Translations under genes and position numbers: made by a program
Part shown: positions 13,948 through 19,433 of the stretch, one piece after another
Layout: each line of letters begins with the position of its first letter
Numbering within the stretch: position 1 is the stretch's first letter
Assembly (NCBI RefSeq): GCF_934617235.1
Contig: NZ_CAKTTZ010000047.1
Span: forward strand, 1-19,433
Source: an uncultured Ellagibacter sp.
GTDB lineage: Bacteria > Actinomycetota > Coriobacteriia > Coriobacteriales > Eggerthellaceae
Length of the DNA stretch: 19,433 nt
Direction of reading: 5' to 3'
The notes under the pieces: model-generated
What the model was told of the DNA's origin: nothing
Seen by the model: the letters and a program-made list of their open reading frames with translations, nothing else
Databases searched by the model: none

Positions 13948-14970
13948 ATGGCCACGAATCGTCGAGGGCGAGGTGAAGCCCAGTTCAGCGGCGGCACGCA
14001 TGCGCGCACGACCGCCCCTGCGCGCCCAATCGCTCCCGCGCGGAAAAGGCGTTTCGGCCTTTGGACCGCGATTCTCATCGTGGCAATCGCAGTGTTTCTT
14101 GCTGCCGCTTTCGCCTTGGGAAGCATCCTGCTCACTTACCATGCGGGTCAAAAATCCTATGACGACGTGGCTGACAAGGCGTTTCTTTCCGATTCCTCCC
14201 TCTCTGACGCGTCTGGCATATCGCTCGCCGATCTGACGGTCGACTGGGATGCCCTCCTCGCGATCAACCCCGACACGGTCGGGTGGATCTGCATCCCGGG
14301 CACGAACGTGAATTATCCCATCGTCCATGCGCCCGAGTCCGATCCCAGCAAATATCTTACGGTGGATTTCGAGGGCAATTCGGGCGGATGGTGGCTGCCC
14401 ACCTACGGCACGCCGTACCTGCTCGCGTCGAACGCCGCTGACTTCTCGGACAAGAACAACATCGTGCAGGGTCATCACCTGCAAAATGGGGAAATGTTCG
14501 CCGCGATTGCCGACTTCGCCGACGCTGAGCAGTTCAACGAGCATCGCACGGTGTATCTGCTCACCCCAAAGGGCTCATGGCGCCTGCAGTCGGTGTCGCT
14601 CGTCCATTGCAGCGGGTCGGAGTCCATCGTTCAGACGAAGTTCGAAAGCGACGCCGCCTTCACGTCCTACGTCGCCGACAAGATCAACCGCAGCATCGTC
14701 GATTGCGACCCTGCGGCTCCCGATGCGTCGGCAATTTCCCGCTTCTTCATGTTTTCCACCTGCGACAGCAACACGGACGCGCGCTACGTCCTGTGCTGCG
14801 TGCCGGTTGAATACGCCGCCGTTAATACTTCGGGTACGGTGCCTGAAGGTTCGGTTGCGAACAATTCGAACAATACGAACAACGCAAACAGCGGCAACGG
14901 TGGGGTTGGCATGGTCGATCCCAACGCGGCCGCGACAATAGACGATGCAGCAAAGGAGATCGTTTCATGA
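13948..14970 (+). CDS. srtB: Class B sortase with Asn-rich C-terminal tail
   Basis: 340 residues; GGAAAGG precedes the ATG. A basic N-terminus is followed by one membrane helix (about 37-63), then the extracytoplasmic catalytic domain. Sortases cut a C-terminal sorting motif and join the protein to peptidoglycan or pilin. The class B pattern is GHHLQNGEMF (His176), FSTCD (Cys272, the usual TLxTC being MFSTC here) and Arg279 in NTDARYVLCCVP. The domain should end near residue 290. A tail of about 50 residues follows, with NNSNNTNNANSGNGG, unusual for class B. No LPXTG-like or NPQTN-like substrate gene is in the window. The stop overlaps the purF start (ATGA), so translation is probably coupled to purF. 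Confidence 0.88.
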   Translation: MATNRRGRGEAQFSGGTHARTTAPARPIAPARKRRFGLWTAILIVAIAVFLAAAFALGSILLTYHAGQKSYDDVADKAFLSDSSLSDASGISLADLTVDWDALLAINPDTVGWICIPGTNVNYPIVHAPESDPSKYLTVDFEGNSGGWWLPTYGTPYLLASNAADFSDKNNIVQGHHLQNGEMFAAIADFADAEQFNEHRTVYLLTPKGSWRLQSVSLVHCSGSESIVQTKFESDAAFTSYVADKINRSIVDCDPAAPDASAISRFFMFSTCDSNTDARYVLCCVPVEYAAVNTSGTVPEGSVANNSNNTNNANSGNGGVGMVDPNAAATIDDAAKEIVS

Positions 14971-16472
14971 GCACTTCGATACTGCCGGGCGAACGCCCCG
15001 ACCGCCTCGAAGAGGAGTGCGCTGTATTCGGCGTCTTCGCCCCTGGTGAGGACGTCGCGCGCATGACGTGCTTCGGCCTGCAGGCGCTTCAGCACCGCGG
15101 TCAGGAAAGCGCGGGAATCGCCGTGGGAGATGGCGAGACCATTATGGCTTCCAAGGACTTGGGCCTGGTCACGCAGGTGTTCGATGAGGCGAGCCTCGCT
15201 GCGCTCACCGGCTTCGTGGCGGTCGGCCATGCGCGCTATTCCACGTCCGGCGCCGCGGCGTCGTGGGAAGCCGCCCAGCCTCACATCTCGGCGATCGACG
15301 AGACGCTTATCGCCCTTGCGCACAACGGCACGCTCGTGAACACGAACAGCCTGCGCGCCCGCCTGATCGACGACGGCATCCAACTTCGCTCGGGAACCGA
15401 CTCCGAGGTGGCCGCGAAGGCGATTGGCGACATCACCAAAAAGACGCATCACCTGCGCGAAGGCATCCGCTTCGCCATGGAGCACCTGAAGGGCGCCTAC
15501 GCCATGGTGCTCGCGAGCCCCGACTGTCTCTACGCTTTCCGCGATCCGAACGGCATCCGCCCGCTGTGCATGGGCAAGCTTCCGGATGATCGCGGTTGGG
15601 TCGTTTCCTCCGAGACCTGCGGTCTTGATATCGTGGGTGCGGAATACGTGCGCGACGTGAACCCGGGCGAGATCGTGCGTTTCAGCAAAGACGGCGTCAC
15701 CTCCGAGCAGGGCGTGCCCGCCGGGCGCCGCGCGAGCTGCATCTTCGAGTACGTGTACTTCGCCCGCCCCGACTCGGTGATGGACGGTCAGTCGGTCTAC
15801 CAGGCAAGACGCAACATGGGGCGCATTTTGGCGCGCGAGGCGCCGGCGGACGCGGATCTGGTGCTCGGCGTGCCCGACTCGGGGATCCCTTCGGCTATGG
15901 GCTTCGCCTTCGAAAGCGGCATTCCCTACGCCGACGGCATCGTGAAGAACCGCTACGTGGGCCGCACGTTCATCCAACCGACGCAGGCCATGCGCCAGCT
16001 GGGCATTCGCCTGAAGCTGAACCCGCTGCCGAGCGTCATCTCGGGCAAGCGCCTTGTCGTGATTGACGACTCCATCGTGCGCGGCAACACTTCCAAAAAG
16101 CTCATCGAGATGCTGCGCCAGGCGGGCGCCACCGAAGTCCACATGCGCATCGTGAGCCCCGAGGTGCTCTGGCCGTGCTTCTACGGCATCGACACCGACA
16201 CGCGCGACCAGCTCATCGCCGCGAACATGACCAACGAGGAGATGTGCGAGTGGATGGGCGCCGACTCGCTCGCGTTCATCAGCCTGCCCGGCCTGCGCGA
16301 GTCGCTTCCCGACGTGCGCGAACCCGGCTTCTGCGAGGCGTGTTTCTCGGGCGACTACCCCGTGGAGATTCCGCCTTCCACGGCCAAGAAGAGCTTCATG
16401 ACCAAGGCGGATTTCGCCGCGGAGTACGCGCGCGAGAGTGAGAAAGCTGAGAAAACCCAGGTCACCCTGTAA
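14967..16472 (+). CDS. purF: Amidophosphoribosyltransferase PurF
   Basis: 501 residues; AAAGGAGA lies upstream within the sortase gene. PurF makes phosphoribosylamine from PRPP and glutamine, the first step of purine synthesis. A 17-residue propeptide (ending LEEE) precedes the nucleophile Cys18 in CAVFGVF, followed by QHRGQESAGI. The PRPP loop VVIDDSIVRGNTS is at about 364-376. Cys258, Cys404, Cys456 and Cys459 match in spacing the four ligands of the 4Fe-4S cluster of the Bacillus-type enzyme, so this should be the processed, oxygen-sensitive form. purM follows 39 bases downstream. Confidence 0.97.
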   Translation: MSTSILPGERPDRLEEECAVFGVFAPGEDVARMTCFGLQALQHRGQESAGIAVGDGETIMASKDLGLVTQVFDEASLAALTGFVAVGHARYSTSGAAASWEAAQPHISAIDETLIALAHNGTLVNTNSLRARLIDDGIQLRSGTDSEVAAKAIGDITKKTHHLREGIRFAMEHLKGAYAMVLASPDCLYAFRDPNGIRPLCMGKLPDDRGWVVSSETCGLDIVGAEYVRDVNPGEIVRFSKDGVTSEQGVPAGRRASCIFEYVYFARPDSVMDGQSVYQARRNMGRILAREAPADADLVLGVPDSGIPSAMGFAFESGIPYADGIVKNRYVGRTFIQPTQAMRQLGIRLKLNPLPSVISGKRLVVIDDSIVRGNTSKKLIEMLRQAGATEVHMRIVSPEVLWPCFYGIDTDTRDQLIAANMTNEEMCEWMGADSLAFISLPGLRESLPDVREPGFCEACFSGDYPVEIPPSTAKKSFMTKADFAAEYARESEKAEKTQVTL

Positions 16473-16511
16473 TTGCTTGCAGGATGGAAACTTTACGAGA
16501 AGGAGCGAAAA

Positions 16512-17591
16512 GTGAGCGAGGAAATCACCTACGCGGCGGCCGGCGTTGACACGGCGGAGGGCGCGCGAGCGGTCGATGCGATCAAGGAAACCGTGCATTC
16601 CACCTACCGCCCCGAGGTTGTGGGCGACATCGGCGGCTTCGGCGGCCTGTTCTCCATCGCGGCGGCGAAGGATATGGAAGACCCGCTGCTCGTGTCGGGC
16701 ACCGATGGCGTGGGCACCAAGCTTAAGGTGGCCCAGCTTATCGGCAAGCATGGCACGGTGGGAATCGACCTTGTCGCCATGTGCGTGAACGACATCCTCG
16801 CCTGCGGTGCCGAGCCGCTGTTCTTCCTCGACTACATCGCCATCGGCAAGCTGCGCCGCGAGCATGTGGCCGAAGTCGTGGCGGGCATCGGTGAGGGCTG
16901 CCGCCAGGCGGGCTGCGCGCTCATCGGCGGCGAGATGGCCGAGCACCCAGGTGTTATGGACCCTGACGATTACGACCTGTCCGGCTTTACGGTGGGCGTG
17001 GTCGATCGCCCGAAGATGCTCGATCCCGAAAGCGTGCGCGAGGGCGATGTGCTCATCGGACTCGCGTCGTCGGGCCTGCATTCCAACGGTTACTCGCTCG
17101 CGCGCAAGGTGTGCGTGGAGGGGAAGAGCGCCGAGGATCTCCTCGCGCCCGTGGACGCGCTCGGCGGTCAATCGGTGGGCGAGGCGCTGCTCACCCCGAC
17201 GCGCATCTACGTGAAACAGGTGCTCTCCGTGCTCGCCGAGTGCCCGCAAGCCGTGCGCGCGCTTGCTCACATCACGGGCGGCGGCATCACCGAGAACCTC
17301 AACCGTGCGCTGAACGCGCAGGTGAACGCGCAGGTTGATTTGGGCACATGGCCCGTTCCCGCCATCGCGAAGTACGTGTGCGAGGCAGCCGACCTCTCCG
17401 AGGGCCAGGCGCTCAAGACCTTCAACATGGGTGTTGGCATGGTCTTGATTGTCGACCCCGAACGCGCTTGCGAGGTGGAAGCTGCCCTGGCCAAGGCGGG
17501 CGAGACCACCTATCGCGTGGGCCGCATCGTTGCCGGCGCAGGTGAAGTGGAATACACAGGCGAGGGAAACCTGTACGACTTTAGGGGGTAG
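16512..17591 (+). CDS. purM: Phosphoribosylformylglycinamidine cyclo-ligase PurM
   Basis: 359 residues from GTG 16512, chosen for the site AGAAGGAG (16498-16505). The open frame reaches back to a TTG at 16473 but without a site. PurM closes the imidazole ring of AIR using ATP, step 5 of purine synthesis. GTDGVGTKLKVAQ (about 63-75), VAMCVNDILACGAEPLFFLDY, GGEMAEHPG, SSGLHSNGYSLAR and HITGGGITENLNR are characteristic. It is in one operon with purF, as in many bacteria. A weak hairpin (AGGGG/CCCCT) overlaps the stop codon; the main terminator is 75 bases further on. Confidence 0.97.
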   Translation: MSEEITYAAAGVDTAEGARAVDAIKETVHSTYRPEVVGDIGGFGGLFSIAAAKDMEDPLLVSGTDGVGTKLKVAQLIGKHGTVGIDLVAMCVNDILACGAEPLFFLDYIAIGKLRREHVAEVVAGIGEGCRQAGCALIGGEMAEHPGVMDPDDYDLSGFTVGVVDRPKMLDPESVREGDVLIGLASSGLHSNGYSLARKVCVEGKSAEDLLAPVDALGGQSVGEALLTPTRIYVKQVLSVLAECPQAVRALAHITGGGITENLNRALNAQVNAQVDLGTWPVPAIAKYVCEAADLSEGQALKTFNMGVGMVLIVDPERACEVEAALAKAGETTYRVGRIVAGAGEVEYTGEGNLYDFRG

Positions 17592-17665
17592 GAGACAACC
17601 CCTTAAAGTGGGCGTCCGCGCGGCATGATGCGGGTTGCTCACCTGAGGTTGGATGTGCATTACGG

Positions 17666-17692
17666 AGAAGGCCTCGAAAGGGGCCTTCTTTG
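17666..17692 (+). terminator. Intrinsic terminator of the sortase-purF-purM transcript
   Basis: AGAAGGCC (17666-17673) pairs with GGCCTTCT (17682-17689) in an 8-bp stem with a short loop containing CGAAA, followed by TTG. It is about 75 bases after the purM stop. The stem is GC-rich and the 3' arm supplies part of the U-tract. Confidence 0.7.
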
Positions 17693-17829
17693 TGCTCCGG
17701 CGAGCACTTCGCGCTGTAGCTTTTCGTTGGCATCGTCGCCGAGGTGGCACGTCGCTCACGCAGTACGCCCATGCCACGCTCGGTCCCGAAACGCGCGCAA
17801 AACGCCTGGGCTAGGCGGCGCTCCTGTGA

Positions 17830-17835
17830 GACAAT
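17830..17835 (+). promoter_or_regulatory. Possible -10 box of the NSS transporter gene
   Basis: GACAAT (17830-17835) has a TGA extension directly upstream (TG at 17827-17828). No good -35 box is found at the expected distance (TGGGCT at 17807). It lies 51 bases before the ATG. Confidence 0.35.
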
Positions 17836-17886
17836 AGGTCGCTGGCGCGCATGGTGCGCGTCGGAAGACGATAGGGAATACAAAGT

Positions 17887-19332
17887 ATGTCAGAGCAGAG
17901 TTCGGGCGCGTCATCTGCGACGGCGCCTTCACGCGAGCATTTCGCATCGCGTTTGGGATTCATCCTCATCAGCGCCGGGTGCGCGATCGGGTTGGGCAAC
18001 GTGTGGCGCTTCCCCTACATCACAGGGCAGTACGGCGGCGCGGCGTTTTTCTTCATCTACCTGGTGTTTCTTGTGATTTTGGGGCTGCCCGTCATGATCA
18101 TGGAATTCGCGGTTGGGCGCGCGTCGCAGAAGTCGGCGGCTCAGGCGTTCGACAAGCTGCAGCCTTCGGGCACGTGGCACTGGTTCTCCTGGTGGGGCTA
18201 CATTGGCTGCATGGTGCTCATGATGTTCTACACCACCGTGTGCGGTTGGATGCTCTCCTATGTGCCGAAAATGGCGTCGGGCGTGTTCAATGGCGCGGAC
18301 GCGCAGATGACGGCAGGCGTTTTCTCGGATATGCTTGCCGACCCCGTGGGGCTTGTCGCGTGGATGGTTGCGGCTGTCGTGGTTGGTGCGGTTGTGTGCG
18401 GCATGGGCTTGCAGAAGGGCGTCGAGCGCGTCACCAAGTGGATGATGGCGACGCTGTTCGTGGTCATGGTTGTGCTATGCGTGCGCGCGGTGACGCTGCC
18501 CGGCGCGGGGGAGGGCATCGCTTTTTACCTCGTGCCTGATCTCTCGCGCCTGTTCGCGGGCGTGACGCCGGCCGAGCAGTGGGCGACGTTTAGCGATGCG
18601 GTGTTCGCCGCCATGGGGCAGGCGCTCTTCTCGCTTTCGCTCGGTCTTGCTTCGATGGAAATCTTCGGGTCCTACATTGGACGCGAGCGCAGCCTCACCG
18701 GCGAGGCTATCTCGGTGACCGCGCTCAACACCGTCGTCGCCGTCCTGGCGGGCCTTATCATCTTCCCCGCATGCTTCGCTTATGGTGTAAGTCCTGATCA
18801 GGGGCCGTCTCTCGTGTTCGTGACGCTGCCTGTGGTGTTTGGGCAGATGCCTTTGGGCAACGTGTGGGGTGCGCTGTTCTTCGTGTTCATGAGTTTCGCC
18901 GCGCTGTCGACGGTGATCGCTGTGTTCGAGAACCTTATTAGCTGGTCGATCGACAAATGGGGCGTTACCCGTCGTCGCGCCGCCGCGGTCACGGGCGTTC
19001 TCGTGCTCGTGCTGTCGCTGCCGTGCGCGCTTGGGTACAACGTCCTTTCGGGTGTGACGATTCCGGCGATCGGCGACATCCAGTCGATCGAGGATTTCAT
19101 CGTGTCGGGCAATCTGCTTCCCCTGGGCTGTCTGTTCTTCGTGCTGTTTTGCACAACGCGCTGGGGCTGGGGCTGGGATAGCTTTCTCGCCGAGACCGAT
19201 GCGGGCCGGGGCGTGCGTTTCCCCGCGCGGGCGCGCCTGTGGCTGAAGTACGGGATTCCCGCGCTGATCCTCGTCATCTTCGCGTTGGGATATGCCCCGA
19301 AGATCGCGGCGTGGCTGGGGCTTGCGGGGTAA
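17887..19332 (+). CDS. Neurotransmitter:sodium symporter (NSS/SNF) family transporter
   Basis: 481 residues; AGGGA lies upstream of the ATG. NSS proteins import amino acids or related amines with sodium. The family signature is at residues 31-44, GCAIGLGNVWRFPY, in the unwound first helix that binds sodium and substrate. About 11-12 membrane helices can be drawn from the hydrophobic profile; the sixth (about 240-265) contains GQALFSLSLGLASMEIFGSYI, the expected partner region. The substrate cannot be read from the sequence; tyrosine, tryptophan, leucine or other amino acids are possible. It is a single gene between the purM terminator and an insertion-sequence end, with no linked catabolic gene. 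Confidence 0.93.
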   Translation: MSEQSSGASSATAPSREHFASRLGFILISAGCAIGLGNVWRFPYITGQYGGAAFFFIYLVFLVILGLPVMIMEFAVGRASQKSAAQAFDKLQPSGTWHWFSWWGYIGCMVLMMFYTTVCGWMLSYVPKMASGVFNGADAQMTAGVFSDMLADPVGLVAWMVAAVVVGAVVCGMGLQKGVERVTKWMMATLFVVMVVLCVRAVTLPGAGEGIAFYLVPDLSRLFAGVTPAEQWATFSDAVFAAMGQALFSLSLGLASMEIFGSYIGRERSLTGEAISVTALNTVVAVLAGLIIFPACFAYGVSPDQGPSLVFVTLPVVFGQMPLGNVWGALFFVFMSFAALSTVIAVFENLISWSIDKWGVTRRRAAAVTGVLVLVLSLPCALGYNVLSGVTIPAIGDIQSIEDFIVSGNLLPLGCLFFVLFCTTRWGWGWDSFLAETDAGRGVRFPARARLWLKYGIPALILVIFALGYAPKIAAWLGLAG

Positions 19333-19357
19333 TTGCGTTCTTCTCCGATTTCTGCCT

Positions 19358-19383
19358 CTCTATGTTAAACCACCGTTGACATG
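19358..19383 (-). repeat. 26-bp inverted sequence, right copy (pairs with 50-75)
   Basis: Exact reverse complement of bases 50-75. On the plus strand it begins ctctatgttaaacc. If it is the left terminus of an insertion sequence, that element extends beyond the right edge, in the same orientation as the left-edge copy. Confidence 0.8.
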
Positions 19384-19433
19384 GGTGTCCCATCGGCGGC
19401 CCTCCCGAAAAGCAGGCTCCCCCTATCATGGGG
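19358..19433. mobile_element. Left end of a probable insertion sequence (truncated by window edge)
   Basis: The last 76 bases begin with the 26-bp sequence shared with the left edge. Beyond it, no similarity to bases 1-49 is seen, as expected if one copy shows its right end and the other its left. An ATG at 19428 could be the transposase start. On the minus strand a frame ends here in ...DGTPMSTVV and a stop (19365-19367), but the last residues are forced by the shared 26 bp, so this is probably not a real gene. Confidence 0.45.

Noticed and set aside
17703..17714. GCACTTCGCGC, similar to part of the 28-bp repeat arm at 212-239
   Set aside because: Only 11 bases match in a GC-rich context; not enough to call a further copy.
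14784..17777. 997-codon open frame on the minus strand across sortase, purF and purM
   Set aside because: It is antisense to three genes with clear family motifs, is His/Arg/Ala-rich with no domain, and is a common shadow of high-GC codon use.
19365..19433. Minus-strand reading frame ending in MSTVV
   Set aside because: The shared ending is dictated by the 26-bp inverted sequence; the rest has no similarity to the left-edge frame, so it is more likely the non-coding left end of an insertion sequence.

Overview
High-GC bacterial DNA, most likely from an actinobacterium of the class Coriobacteriia (Eggerthellaceae-like). That is an inference from gene content and base composition, not a database match. 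Base use, frequent GTG/TTG starts and strong Shine-Dalgarno sites are consistent across the window. No phage, plasmid, CRISPR, rRNA or tRNA gene was found.

Layout. (1) 1-75 and 19358-19433 look like the facing ends of two insertion sequences, sharing a perfect 26-bp inverted sequence (50-75 and 19358-19383). (2) 76-485 is non-coding. It holds a perfect 28-bp inverted repeat with a 96-nt centre (88-115/212-239) and a good promoter (374-401). (3) 486-5897 carries two adjacent YhgE/Pip-family membrane proteins; the first has an unusual repetitive C-terminal tail. (4) 5956-8130, minus strand, has an M18 aminopeptidase and a small Ala-rich membrane protein with a PGPG motif. (5) 8417-11605 is a queuosine-precursor operon: promoter, preQ1-I riboswitch, an unrecognised 120-codon ORF, then queD-queE-queC-queF. 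(6) 11929-13227, minus strand, is metY-type O-acetylhomoserine sulfhydrylase with its own promoter. (7) 13528-13867 is a self-contained unit for a 39-aa membrane peptide (promoter, gene, terminator). (8) 13948-17591 is class B sortase, purF and purM, with sortase and purF overlapping by 4 nt. (9) 17887-19332 is a neurotransmitter:sodium symporter family transporter.

How the genes work together. QueD, QueE, QueC and QueF convert dihydroneopterin triphosphate (from a GTP cyclohydrolase encoded elsewhere) to preQ1, the queuosine precursor, and the riboswitch lets preQ1 shut the operon off. PurF and PurM catalyse steps 1 and 5 of de novo purine synthesis; their co-transcription with a sortase is odd. 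The YhgE pair, the sortase, the PGPG protein and the 39-aa peptide are envelope proteins.

The most interesting observations are the unexplained ORF between the riboswitch and queD, the 28-bp inverted repeat upstream of the YhgE pair, and a recurring pattern of low-complexity or duplicated N- or C-terminal extensions on otherwise ordinary proteins (YhgE1, M18 peptidase, QueE, QueF, sortase). I do not see a clearly new multi-gene system; most genes are recognisable families.
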